A DNA stretch of 64,000 nt from Multifurca ochricompacta (Eukaryota > Basidiomycota > Agaricomycetes > Russulales > Russulaceae): contig WTXG01000196.1 of NCBI GenBank assembly GCA_022496185.1, positions 1 through 64,000 of the forward strand, read 5' to 3'. Below, piece after piece: positions 23,927 through 36,225 of the stretch. How positions within the stretch are numbered: position 1 is the stretch's first letter; every line of letters begins with the position of its first letter. Below the pieces are notes generated by a model, which saw nothing but the letters and a program-made list of their open reading frames with translations, did no database searches and was not told the DNA's origin. The translations under genes were made by a program, and so were the position numbers.

Positions 23927-25264
23927 TTAACATTGCACTTCCCCGGTCACGGTGGCAACAGGTTTACGAAGCACTGCTATGAGCTCTTCGCAGCATCTCT
24001 CGACAATATCATTCATACTCAGCTCCAGGGATTCGATGAGCACGAGGTCTGGGAGTAATGGCGAACCCTGCTCGACGTCGCCATTCTGTTTCAGTTTAAT
24101 GTAAGAACTAACGGTCGGTAGTAATAGCAGCAAGGACATACGATGAATATGGAACGATGTGCATCGACGTACGCCGGATAGACAAGTTGTTCAAAGTAGT
24201 CAGGTGGGTCCTTCCAGAACGCACCCTCTGTATTCATTTGTTCTCCGAGAGTAAAGTGAATGGACAGGGGAGGTGAGCGGGGGGGGGATTGAAGCGGGAG
24301 AGAAGAAGGGCATAAGAAGTGTGGACTCTGAAAGTACACAAAATTGTAGAACTCACCAGCGGTAGCGTATCCTGAACGCTTCTTTCTCCGTTCCTTGAGA
24401 ACATCACATGGTACGCGAAGGAACACCTTAGCATCGAAAGTATCAACGACTTCCTATAACATATCAAATGAAGAGTTCAGAGCAAGGGGGGGGAATGAGA
24501 TCGCCATCGGTACGCGGCAGAGCAGAGTGTATCATACCTGATCCCAGTATAATAAGAAACCGTCCACGAGTCCCCACACAACGCGCGTTCCGGACGCAGC
24601 CTCAACCTCCTTCTGTACCCTCGTGATCTCCGCGGTCCATCGTTCAGCCACAGAATCGGTAAGCGGGACAGGCTTTTGCTCGTTCAGGTGATCATGAGAG
24701 GAATGATCATCTGGTATGCGGGCGATGCGTTTGACAGTGTGCAGAAATGTGCGTAGGCGCGGCCAGGCTATCGCCGTGGGAGCGGTGTCCCAGTCCTGTC
24801 CAAGAGTGGGGTGTATTGGTAATGTCGCTTCGGGCTACGTCAAACAAAACAAAAAAAAAAAAAAAAACAAAAAAAAAAAAAGAAAGAATAAATAGTATGT
24901 CAACGCAAGCGTTAAAAAGTCATACAGGGGCAAAGTCCTGAATGGAAGAGAGAGAAAAGGGGGGGAACCAGGTTAGCCAGAAAGTAAAAATTAATAATAA
25001 TAAAAAAGAGTTGGATCATAAAGTACATCTTGATGAATGATGAAGCTGTCCGGAAGGATGTTGCGTAGATGCTTCGCGAGGGTCGTCTTACCAGAGCAGG
25101 TCGCGCCACTAAACGATATTTTTTAATTTTGTCAATGAAAATAATAATCGGATTAGATCAATTGCGAGGATTATACGTTACCCGATTCCTACGAGAATAA
25201 CGCGGGTTTTCTGAATTTGTTCAGATGTATGGGGTGTCGAAGGGGACAAATCCGTAAGCGTCAT
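23927..25264 (-). CDS. NRK1: Nicotinamide riboside kinase, copy A
   Basis: Seven exons on the minus strand, starting MTLTDLSPSTPHTSEQIQKT and ending at a TAA at 23927-23929, give about 270 residues. Splicing builds the Walker A motif GGATCSGKTTLAK, then IIHQD joined to DFAP across an intron (the acidic HQDD substrate-binding motif), DWDTAPTAIAWPRL, SHDHLNEQ, and VVWGLVDGFLLYWD. These match the nicotinamide riboside kinase branch of the uridine-kinase-like NMP kinases, which phosphorylate nicotinamide riboside to NMN for NAD synthesis in the cytosol. One exon codes only four residues (DFAP). No frame break. A second, equally intact copy lies at 47885-49237, on the same strand. Confidence 0.85.
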
Positions 25265-25324
25265 TTTGGGTTTGGGGGTTTTGATTACTGCGAGCGAGTG
25301 AGAGAGCGAAAAGCCAGCCAGCCA

Positions 25325-25373
25325 GCAAGCAAGCAAGCAAGGGCTCCCGACCGACCGACCGACCGACCGACCG
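25325..25373. repeat. Adjacent AAGC and GACC tetranucleotide repeats
   Basis: About four AAGC units end at 25341 and six GACC units run 25348-25373, upstream of NRK copy A. Confidence 0.85.
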
Positions 25374-26181
25374 TCAACTCGCGGGAATCTCAAACCCAAA
25401 CGGTGATTACCAGAGATTGGTGATTAGCGCCCTTACCTCCTCCGCCTTGGTCCCAAGCCGACCCACCACGATGTCCATCCAGTCGCAATTTTACCGAAAA
25501 AATAATTCGCGTCAATGGGGAGGATTACAGGGTTTTTTTTTTTTTTTCGCGTTCGTGCTCGCGTTCGTGTTCGTATTCGCCCTTTCCACAGCAGCCCAAC
25601 TTCTATTCCGTTTGTCTTTCTGTTCTGCAACACGTTTCAAGAAGGTGGTGCTATTAACGAGCTCCGGTCTCATACATCCCAAAAGGTTCCGCGGGTAACT
25701 ATGGTATGCATGGCATGTATGCATGGCTTGGTGGAAAAAGGGAGATGGGGGGGGGGGAGAGGGAGGCGCAAGATTCTTTAGGTAAACTGTACGTTAGCCT
25801 TCTCTGGCTTTGGGGGTTGTATCAATCACATTTTCCACTTGACTGAACATTATGATTCTTGGGTCTGCCATCTTCAACACATCCATCAATTTAGCATATA
25901 TCAGTTTTTCTATCTGTCCCTGGCGACTGGGGGACTCAAAGACGGGTAACTCGAAAACCAATTCATTTCAACCAGTACTACTCTACTCTCAACCAAGCTC
26001 CATCCACCTCTCACCCTCCCTCCTCCCCTTTGCAATCTCGACTCAAAAAACCCCGGATGTCGTATCAATTGTTCTTTCTTGTGCTGACACATTTTGCCGC
26101 CTTGTAGTTCAGTTGAGTGAAGATCGGAGGTGATGGGCGCTCGACCTAACCACTGCCAATATTCCCAGTTGCCAATGCAAG

Positions 26182-26184
<3 letters not shown>

Positions 26185-26213
<29 letters not shown>

Positions 26214-26214
26214 T
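26185..26214. repeat. GTAT microsatellite
   Basis: About seven perfect GTAT units in intergenic DNA. Confidence 0.9.
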
Positions 26215-27454
26215 GGTGGATCCAGGTAGTAGGCGAGCCGCTTCTGAATTCCAAAAGGTACGCCAGTGCCACCAATTCACTGTTTGTCGTCGTTCGTCGG
26301 TTTTAAAACGGCACGACCCCATCTATAGGGTAAAAAAAAAAAGGGAAGTAAAGTGTACAGGGTCAGTCTGGTTAGTTCTAGCTTTCTTCGTTCGCTAATG
26401 GAGGTTTGCGGCGGGGCTACACACACAGTGTAATAAGTTGTGTCGCGTCGGATCATCGCTTTCTTTCCTCCTTGGGCTGAAACCCCTAAGCCTGATATGC
26501 CCTAGCTCCTTCTCGTTGACCCGCTCGAGTCCAAGTGGTGGTCTTTTGTGTCACGGCGGCCATGCTCCTTATTCTATAGTATTTGTAAGAAGCACATAGT
26601 TCCACTTTTCCACTATTACTATTACCAATCACAATGGAGATGCCAAGCAAACCCATTTGATTTGATGGTGAGTGAGTGAGAGGGGACGACCAGGCTGTAC
26701 GGATAGAAATGTGAGGAAGGTGCATGCAGTGCAGGAAATATATTAAGAATAGAACGGGCTCTTTCACATTCTAGCTTTTGGGGAAAGAGTATAACTTTCC
26801 TTGCTCACTCCGTTCCGAGAGACCGAGACGAAATGACAATGAGTTTGCCTGAGTTTGCCTGACATGGCATGGCATAGCACATGGCATAGCATAGCATAAA
26901 CCCAGTCGGTTGCTTCTTTGCCTTCGCTTAATCTACCTTATTGACTTTTCATCCCCATATCCCCTTGCAAGTTATCAAATGAACGCCGCCCTGCTACGTT
27001 ACCTTTTTTCTGGCCCCACTCTGTGCTGGACACGACATAAAACGGTTTAGACTGATCCGTTGCAAACGGGGATATCGATTCAGAGCCCCCCCCCACATAC
27101 ACACACACACACACCAAAGAAAATAATAAAAATAAATAATAAATAAGAATGTTATTTGGCGACGGCGGCCAACCCAGCAATTTGTAGTAAACACAAGAAG
27201 CTGTGGCCTTGCTTATGCTCACGAACATGAACAATCTAAACACCGCGCAGGCACTCCGACGTCCGACGGCGCCACGCCATACGCACCAATAGAATGCAAC
27301 CAGGTCTCTGATATAGAAACTGCATATCAAAGTTTCAGCAAGCTTATTTTAATTTTTGTTTTCATGATGTATACAGTTTTATTTTTATTTTTAATTTATT
27401 CTCTCTAATCTAATAAGACATGCCAATAGACGCCCTACAAATCCGAAGTCGGGG

Positions 27455-27546
27455 TGGAAGAGGAGAAGGAGGGGGAGAGGAAGAGGTAGAGGAAGAGGAA
27501 GAGGAAGAGGGAAAAGGTAAGGGTGGTTAAGGGGGGAAGGGGGGGA
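27455..27546. repeat. Polypurine tract
   Basis: Nearly pure A/G on the plus strand for about 90 bp with repeated GGAAGA units. Such tracts can form triplex DNA; no specific role is indicated. It lies about 600 bp upstream of the G-alpha 1 start. Confidence 0.6.
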
Positions 27547-28147
27547 CAATGACAACAGATACACACAGATACACACACACAGACACTGAGTGGCGTTGGT
27601 CGTTCCTATCCTATTTCCTACGCTACGGCCTACGCCTATGCCTACGCCTACGCCTAGACCTACGCGAGCGATTGGAGGAGATTCAAAACCAAAAACATGG
27701 CACGGCGCGGACGGAATGAGCCCCATGCGAGCGAGGCGCACCCTTTCCATTTGCGGGAGGACATTTTCAGCGAGCCGCCCAAGTGAAATTTGGGTTTCCT
27801 TCTCAGCGAGAACGAGACAAGCGCTCAAGAGAATGCAGCCCTCGATCACCTTTGGGCTGACCCCCCCTTGTCGTGTGTGTATACATAAAATGGCTGACGG
27901 GCGGTCAAGCCTTCCATCTTTCTTGACAAGTTTTCCTCCTCCTCTTCCCCTCCCTCCCTCCTCCTTATATCTTATACTTCTCTTCTCTTCTACTTCTACT
28001 TCGATTTCGACTTCTACCTCAACTTCTCGCGCGCGCTACACTCTCAACCTCGGTCACAACCCCCATTCGGCGATCCGCCATTTTTTTCTCACACCCTCAC
28101 ATCACCATTCATCTCCCCTTCACGCGTTTACATATCCTCTCTGATCG

Positions 28148-30104
28148 ATGGTCCTTCTCACTCGTCGCTCTGACGAGTCTGTAGATCCGCTTTCACGAGC
28201 ACTCGCTCCTCCAAAAAACGAGTCAGCAGAGCAGCGTGCTATTCGCGAAGCGAAGGAAGCTGAAGCATGTCGAGAAAGCAATCGCATCGATGAAATAATT
28301 AAACAAGAGAAGCAGGCGATTTCTCGAAAGAAGGCTCCAGTAAAGGTCCTCATGTTGGGTCAGACGGAGAGCGGTGCGCATACTCCTCCTCCCCCTTTTA
28401 TCCCTCGTCCTCCGTACTGATCCCAACTCTGTATACCATAGGAAAGTCCACGACGGTAAAAAGTTCTTCCAAGTCCTCCACTTTGCATGATAGAACGTGC
28501 ACTCAATCTGTTTTTTTTTTTTTTTTTTAAAAAAAAAAAACCTATCTAGTCTTCCAATTGTCCTACGCTCGACAAGCATGGGAGGATGAACGCATGTCAT
28601 GGAGAACAGTGATACATCTCAACCTCGTCCGCTCCGTTAACACGATTCTCGATGCGCTAGAGAACGCTCCTGAGATAGCCAGTCGGGTGAACCTGTTGCG
28701 AATGAGGCTAGGCCCACTCCGACATGTGCAACACGACCTCGAGACCCATCTTGGACTCACCGAGGGTGAGGAAATTCACGCGGCTTCCGAGGCTGGAATC
28801 CTTCGACGCCCCGCGGAGGTCTGTGTACGTTCTCGGAGTGGATGGGCCGCCGCGCTGGGTTTTGCCAAGCAGCGGGCTCGTAACCCAGGTCGGCACTCGC
28901 TCGCGGAAGAAGCCTTGGAGGTTATCCTCAAGTCCCGCGATGATATTGCTGCGTTGTGGGGAGACGACGATGTCCGCGCTGCATTAGAAGAGCGAGGCGT
29001 AAGGCTTGAGGATCAATCCGGATTGTGAGTTTCTTTTTTTTTTTTCTCTCCCAGCTCTTTTGGAGAAAGAGGAGGGATAGGAGGGAGAGAGGGGATTTTC
29101 CCGTAGGGGGGGGGGCTCACATGCTCTCGTAGTTTCTTGGACGATCTTTATCGCATTGCTCATCGGGGTTATGAGCCAACGGACGACGATGTGGTGCGAG
29201 CACGGTTACGGACAATGGGCGTGCAGGAGTACCGTTTCTTGTTTGAAACAGGTACGCATGTCGGATTTGGAGTTCCCCATTCGCATGAAGTCCGTTAACT
29301 CTCTCTGATAAGGACAAGAGGCGGGTCACGAATGGATCTTTTACGACGTCGGTGGTTCTCGAACTCACGTGAGTCTGGGTCACATGTGACTCATCTTCTT
29401 TTTTTTTATCTGATAAACTATCGTAACAGCGCGGTTCATGGCATCCATATTTTATGGACGTCAAGGCGATTATCTTTCTCGCACCGATATCCGTGTTTGA
29501 TGAGAAACTTGAAGGGGAAGCAGGTGGCAACCGATTAGAGGATAGTATCAAGTTCTGGACTACCATTTGTAAATCAAAACTCCTCACAAAGGTAAAGTAA
29601 TTCAAGTTCGTCGTTATGTAATACTCCGAACTAACGGGCGCCACGACCGTTCATTCATTCATTCATTCAAGGTGCAATTGATCCTCTTCCTCAACAAGTG
29701 TGATATCTTGGAGAGGAAACTTGTACGTGGAGTCCCACTAAGGCGATATATCCCAACATACGGTGACCGGGCGAATGACATGCCAACGGCATCAAAATGT
29801 GCGTCACTCTTGAGTTGAAACTCATTCAGGACTAACTGACTGACTCACCCGTTGTAGATCTCCGCAAGCAATTTCAAGAAATCGCCCGGAAACACTCACC
29901 AGAGCCTCGTCGAGTTTATACATACCTCACCACTGCTATTGTACGTATTCCCTTTTTTTTTTTTTTTTTAAAAATCATGTGAATCTGAGTACGATGGTTG
30001 TTTTCTCGTCCTATTAGGATACCCGTGCCATGGCTGCAACCCTCGGGATGATTCGCGTTGGCATCGTCAATGACAACCTCCAAACCGCAGAGCTTTTACG
30101 TTGA
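28148..30104 (+). CDS. Non-canonical G-protein alpha subunit (G-alpha 1)
   Basis: Exon 1 (28148-28373) starts MVLLTRRSDESVDPLSRA, with a charged helix before the P-loop. Splicing to 28442 gives GQTESGKSTT (G1). The next large exon (28550-29024) codes an expanded helical domain. Switch I reads RARLRTMGV, keeping the arginine used in GTP hydrolysis. Switch II reads DVGGSR where classical G-alpha has DVGGQR, so the catalytic glutamine is replaced by serine. G4 is NKCD (FLNKCDIL), and G5 lies in YTYLTTAIDTR. The end is QTAELLR and a TGA at 30102-30104. The long helical insert and DVGGSR are features I associate with the expanded Agaricomycete-specific G-alpha group. Acts at the plasma membrane in receptor signalling by analogy. 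There is no N-terminal MGxxxS myristoylation motif. Intact in frame as read; the exon 2/3 junction uses an odd donor. A decayed relative is at 50710-52648. Confidence 0.82.
28511..28540. repeat. T18/A12 palindromic run inside a G-alpha 1 intron
   Basis: Eighteen T are followed directly by twelve A, a self-complementary run just upstream of the intron 2 acceptor. It can act as a polypyrimidine tract on the coding strand. A similar T15/A13 run is at 30759-30786. Confidence 0.85.
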
Positions 30105-30812
30105 AGATCTTGCGCCTCTTCCCCCTCCCCCCCCCAACCCTTTATTTTTTTATTTTATTTTTACCGAGGAAAGTAGCAGCAACAGCACGGAAATACGAAC
30201 ACCCCATGAACCCCCCCCTCCTTCTCCCTCCTTTCGCCACTATCACACAGGACTCTCAATTTTATTTTTACCCTTTCTTGTTTGTTAGGTGAACCCCCCC
30301 CCTCTTATATCAAATGCCCCTATCGTTAACGCCCACGCCACGAAAGCGGAAACGCAACGCAATGCAACACCATGGACCGGACGGATAGACGGATGGATTA
30401 GAATGTTTTTTTTTTTGTTTTTTTTTTTTGTTTTGGTGGTTTTTGAAAGAAAGACAACAACGAATTCCCCCTTGTGCCAATAATGTGTGCTTTTTTGGCT
30501 TTTTTTTCTTTTCTTTTCGCCCTACGCCCTCTCTCTCTCTCTCTCTCTCCCTGCCTGCTTCCCTGCTCTTTTTTTTTCTCTCGAGTTTCCATCAAATATC
30601 AAAATAGGTTGTATAATAATTTTAGTATCTATCGAGATGCATACAGTAATCATAATTAAAAACTAAGTTTAGTGCACATATACACACAGCGACTCGGAGC
30701 GCATACTCGCGGATTGAGCGACTGACTTGAGGGGTAGACACGAGTTTTTTCTCTATTGTTTTTTTTTTTTTTTAAAAAAAAAAAAAAGAAAACCATTCAA
30801 AACGCGCGGAGT

Positions 30813-30838
30813 TTAGGATTAGGATTAGGATTAGGGTG
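30813..30838 (+). repeat. TTAGGA repeats ending in TTAGGG
   Basis: Three TTAGGA units and one TTAGGG, resembling the fungal telomere repeat. The array is too short and impure to be a telomere; it is internal. Confidence 0.6.
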
Positions 30839-31427
30839 GAGGGGAGAGGGTTGGGGGGGAGGGGATCGACTAAATCATTTCCTCAATATTTTTCTAATTC
30901 CCGCGGCGGTGGTGAAAGTCTCAACTCGGCACTCGGCACCTGTGTGTTATACCTCCCCCTCCTAAATATATAAATATATATAAATATACATACATATGCG
31001 CAACTCAGTAGCGCGGGGAGACCGCGGAAAAGCGCTGTATTATTTTGCAGATTTCTCTCTCTCTCTCTCTCTTTGTTGTCTGTCTGCTTTAGTTGGAACA
31101 ACCGTTCGCGATGGAGAGGGTAAATTCCTCCTCCTCCTCCTGACCGGTAGAACAGGTAAAAAAAAAGCCTGAATCTAACTAGTGACTAAATAACAGCTAA
31201 CAATTAAACCAAACTTTTTCATCTTGTAGTACTAACTACAAAAAACTCGGGCGGGGAGGGGAGGAGGAACACCGCGGGAGGGGGGGGAAAGATAAGAACA
31301 ATCTTACCTGTTTTGCTCCGGCCCGAGGTGCTACATAGAGCCCAAAGCTTCAAACGTTTTATATTTTTATATTTTGATTTATGAGTGGTTACGAAAAAAT
31401 AATTAGTTAATTAATTAAATGAGCGAT

Positions 31428-31452
31428 TACTACTACTACTACTACTACTACC
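31428..31452. repeat. ACT/TAC trinucleotide microsatellite
   Basis: About eight perfect TAC units. Confidence 0.9.
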
Positions 31453-33715
31453 CTGCGCCTTGCACACCGGACATCGGCAGGCAAAGGGTCCGGAAGGGTC
31501 AGGAAGGGAAGGTGGTAGTGAGGGTGGCGCGGTGGGTGCGTAAGTCGGAAGATGTAAACCGGGGGGACGGAAGGAACACGGAAAAACGGGGGTAAATTCC
31601 CTCATTTTCACTCACATCACCCTCCTTCTGTCAAACTGTTCAACTTGACAACTGACGCGATTATTTAAAAGGTGGTTTATTTATTTATTTATTTTATTTT
31701 ATTTTTATTTTTCCTCTCGGTGTGATACGCTGGTTTGCTTTGTGTTATGTCATTGTCATTGTCATGGTCAGTTGTGGCTGTGTCTCTCTCCCCCCCCTCC
31801 CCCCCTTTCTGAAAGAGCTGAAGAAAGTGAAAGTAAACGCCCGATTTCAATCACTTATTGGCGCATAAATCTAAGGGGGTTTCAATGCTACCGGTGGTGG
31901 TGGGAGAATCCGGTCATCCACGGAATTGTTTTTTTTGGGGGGGGGCAGGGTCTCTTCTTTCGCATAAATCAATGAGTTCATTCACAGTTCAACTAATTTC
32001 ATCTCCCCTTTTGACCTTTTCTTTTTATTTGTTAAAAATCACGAGAAGAAATTCTTGATCGCGCCGGCTGGTCGTGGCACGTCCCCGATTTTTTTCCTAA
32101 GTAACAAGAGCAACAAGAGCAACAAGAGGGAATAGAATTCTAGAAGAGGTGTGCCCAGAGCAAGCTAACTGAAACACACACCCCCCCCCAAAGCAGCAAA
32201 TGGGGTGAGGGGGGGGGGGGGGTGGTGGTGCCGCTCAATAGGATCATTTCGAGTCCGACTCCGCCCGAGAACCCAAAAACGGGAAGAAAGAAGGTTCTGG
32301 ATCTCTCTCACACACACACTCTCTCTCTTATATATTCCCCGACTCCCCTCTTATAATTTTTTCACGTGCACAACTACGCAGAAAAAAAAAAAAAAAAAAA
32401 CTGGTGATCAGGAAACCTCCGAACGAGAACAGAGAAAAACGATTTTTGGTTGTTTTTTTTTGTTTCTAGCTAGAGAGCGGGGGGGGGGGGTTCAAAGTTA
32501 CCGATAAGTCACACAAGGCAGTCATTTTTTCGTCCCTCCCTCCCTCCGCCTCCTTTTTTCTTCTTACGCCTAGGCGGAAATGAAGTGTGTGTGTGTGTGG
32601 GGGGGGGGGTCAGTAGATCCCAGTAGGAGATGTATTTTTTCCGCGCGTTTCCATGAGGCCCCCACGCTTTCAGAACCTTTGCTTAAGAAAAGAAAAAGTC
32701 TGCGGAAGCTAGGGTAGGAAAGACCATGAATGTGAACTAACGTAATAGTTTGGGGTTCTTGTTGAAGGGAGGAAGGAAGGAAAGGAAGTACGGGTGTATG
32801 GGGCTGGTGTTGCTGGTACAGTTGTTTTACACGTTGCCACGTTGCCAAGACCTTGATCCCGATTTCAATTGTGTGTGAGCCAAAAACAAAAAAAGAAAGA
32901 AAATCCTTTAGAATATTTGCACTCAGGATAATGGATTCGGGTCTTTTTTCCTTGTTGGCTTTCATTTTCATTTTTCATTTTGGGTTATCTTGTTTCATTG
33001 TTTTTGTTTTTGTTTTTTTTTTACCCTGACTTGGATTTACGGGTAATCCCGCCTCACCTCTTGTATACAGCGCACTATGATCTTCTTCCTAAGAACAGAT
33101 CGGACTTCCTCAGGTAAGTTCAATATTCCGAATGTATATCTTCATTTCCGTCTCCCCCCGTTATTTATCCTCTTGTCATCGAAGAACGCGAAAGGTGTGT
33201 GTGTGTGAATAGTCTCTTCTCTTCTCTTTGTCAGACGCCGTGTTCATCTCTCTCTCTGATGCTCTTCGAGTCGACGAACCGATATTTATTGAAAAAAAAA
33301 AAAAAAAAGAAATTCTGCGATAGGATAGCAATGTCTACTTGGTTTATTTAGGGGGGGGGGGCGTCCTCCCACTACGAAACAGACTGGAACTTAGTTGTTG
33401 CGTTAAAAGGTAGAGAGTGTGTCATGGTGAACCTATGTGAATTCAATTCAAATGCCAATCTCGATTCGCGAGTAAGACTCGATACCGCGTTACTTGTAGC
33501 TTGAGAGACTAGCAGAACTTGACTTAAAAAAAAAAAAGAAACTCTGGTACGCTTGACACGATCGAGGAGGGGGGGGAGGCGGGGCAAAAGGACCCAAAGC
33601 GCAGACTTCTTTTTTTTTTTTTGCACGATAGATCTAATTTTATCAACTTTCACACGCAAAGGGAGAGGAGGGGGGGCCTTGTTTATTCCATCGTCGTCGT
33701 CATTCGTGATCATCA

Positions 33716-33717
<2 letters not shown>

Positions 33718-33746
<29 letters not shown>
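33718..33746. repeat. ATT trinucleotide microsatellite
   Basis: About nine ATT units. Confidence 0.9.
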
Positions 33747-34339
33747 AATCACACACACAACCCGTGTGAAGGTGAAAGGGTGAAGAGGGCGAAGACCTTT
33801 TCTTTTCCTTTTCCCCTTCATCCTTCGAAATCGAACAGCGGGGTGGCGGAACATCGGACCGAGTGAGATTTGCGTTAGCGTGTGCCGTGGACGCGCGCGC
33901 AGATGCATAAAAATGCAATGTCCCATCGCATGGTTACGGGTACGAGCATCGGCTCGGTCAAACCACGTTGTCATCATCAGGCAAATTTATTCCGGATGGT
34001 GCTTTGGTGATTTCCCCCCCTTTTTCTCTCTCTTTCTTCAACAACATTGCGACTTTGCAAATAGACTACTAGTGGGTCCCAAAATAATAATAATAATAAT
34101 CCTTTGGGCGAAAAATCTGTTTGTAGTTGTTGTTTGGCAAAATTCCTTCATGTGGAAAGAATGGCGCGAAGCGAACTCAGTTCGTGTGGGTACAAGTACA
34201 AGTATATTGTGCGTGCGAGGAGGGGGGGGGATTTCTTTTTCTGTGTTATTATGTTCTAGTATATATGGAGATAAGTTGGGGGGAGGTAGGAGGTAAGGGG
34301 AGAGCGGGAAGGACTCGAGATAAGATTAATTTGTGCCAT

Positions 34340-34384
34340 TGATGAGATGTTGATGATAATGATGAATGATGATGATAATGATGT

Positions 34385-34415
<31 letters not shown>
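34340..34415. repeat. GAT/ATG trinucleotide microsatellite
   Basis: Interrupted GAT repeats over about 75 bp, with the purest block at 34385-34413. Confidence 0.85.
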
Positions 34416-36180
34416 GGCCACCCCCTGAGTAGCCCCCGCCCTCAACCCGCGGGCCGAAAGAAGTACCACCAGCAAGATCGTTCCGTATGGGTGAAGTGAA
34501 ACGTAATTAATAGCTATTCGTCCTCGCAGAGAACCGGAGTTGTTATCACCCATCCTGTGTTGCTGCTGTGTTGGACCAAGAGAGACACGGGGCCCTAATT
34601 CTGGAAAAAATACCGGTATTCAAATTGACTCCCACCCCCACACACACGAAAAATATGTATATATGATGTAAGTGATCTCGAAACTATGGGCTGCGTGGTA
34701 ACGCGGTATCAAATATCCGATGATGTTTGGTCGGTTCGCTCAACCATCAGGAGGGGGGGGGGGCGCCCAAATGACCTGTGCACCCGTTACCCCAAGGGAG
34801 AAAAGAAAAAAAAAAAAAAAAAGAAAAAAGGAAAGAGAGAACAACAACAACAATGATGGATGCCTGGGGCGTTTGATAAATGAGTGCTAAGCGTGGGATT
34901 TAGTCCTGTGTGTAGTGGCGGGTCAAGGATTCTCAGGTTCAGGTATGAGGGTAACAGTTGTAAGAGCGAGGGTACAGGTGTACTCAAAAGGAGATGTACG
35001 TCCAACTACTACTACTACCAACCAACCAAGCCATAGGTAAGTAAGAGGCGTCGGGAGCGCAGGTGAGGCACACTGTGTGAGATAGATTGCAAATGCAATA
35101 TCATATCAATAGATCGAAGAGACCCACAACGGCATCCGGGGGGGAGGGGGAACTGAGCAGAAAAAGAAAATTCAAGCAGTGGATCTGTCAGTAACCAGTG
35201 GCTGCGGCCCCCCAAAACCCAAAGCGGAAAAAAAAAAAAAAAGCAAAGCAAAACGACTACCCTGCCCAGTACGGAAACTTGGCGCCAAAAGCACATGGGG
35301 AAATCTCGAACCCTCCAAATTCCAAAAAACGAACGAGAACACGTTCGTAGTTGCAGGTGTGATTAAGTGCCTTGCCGAGCCATGCCGGTGGCGGATGACA
35401 CGCAGCGCCCACATTGAAAATAAAAAGAAAAAGAAAAAAAGAAAAAAGAAAAGTGGTCTGATATATCATCGGCAGAGGATAAATAAAGATCATCAACACG
35501 GGCTGCGGGTGATTTTCGTTTTTGTTATTATAATAAACGGGATGCGGGGAAGGGGAAGGAGGGGGGGGGGGGAGGATGGTGGGAATAGAGTAGCTATGCT
35601 GTATTCACATTGAGGGAAGAGGGAAGGAAAGGAGGGAGGTGCGATTCGAGCGGACCAAGAAGCGCCTGATTATCCGGCGGGATGTAGTTCCGGACTGGAT
35701 GGATGGCCAAAGAAAGTCATTTCCAAAAGAGCCCGGTTTGTGAGATTTTGATGGTTTTTGATTGAAGTTCGGAACTTCATCACCCAAGATAGGAGGGCGG
35801 GATACAGTTCAGCTTGGCATCATACAGTGGACAGTGAGAAACGGATAGTAAAAATAAGAGAGAGCTTGGGATGGTGGACGGTTGAATGTTCTTAGGTGGG
35901 TCAATGTGTGTGTGGGGGGGTCTAGAAAAGGAAAATAGAACCCGGCATTGTGGTGGATGGGTGGGTGGACGATGACTATGGAGATGGAGATAGTGCGTTG
36001 GTGGGATCGGGGACCTTTTGATCGGGTGTATGACCGCGGCCCAGGGAAAAGGAGAGAGGGGTGGGTGGGGGGTAATCTCAGATATTATATTATATTATAT
36101 TATATTATGTTTTAACAAAATAAAGAAAAACGGAGTGGGTTTGATTTGTAATAAACTGTAATTGTAAGATGTAAATGGGC

Positions 36181-36225
36181 ATGGGTGTGGGTGTGGGTGT
36201 GGGTGTGGGTGTAGGTGTGGGTGTG
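36181..36225. repeat. GGGTGT minisatellite
   Basis: About seven GGGTGT-type hexamers with one variant (GTAGGT). Confidence 0.85.

Larger units (their letters stand above)
25265..28147. other. Intergenic between NRK copy A and G-alpha 1, no gene seen
   Basis: Open frames in this 2.9 kb are short, overlap on both strands and run through simple repeats. It holds AAGC and GACC repeats (25325-25373), a long T run (25532-25548), a GTAT microsatellite (26185-26214), a polypurine tract (27455-27546) and a CCTACG minisatellite-like block (27613-27665). From 27935 to 28135 the plus strand is strongly pyrimidine-rich, ending just before the G-alpha start; this is probably its core promoter. Confidence 0.5.

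Noticed and set aside
27391..28144. Long overlapping open frames on both strands (152 and 184 codons)
   Set aside because: Simple-sequence DNA (polypurine, CCTACG repeats, CT-rich promoter) upstream of G-alpha 1; low-complexity products.
30813..30838. Telomere
   Set aside because: Only three to four TTAGGA/TTAGGG units with genes on both sides; an internal short repeat.
33372..33977. 201-codon open frame on the minus strand
   Set aside because: Runs through an ATT microsatellite (poly-Ile) and poly-A tract (poly-Lys); no domain.
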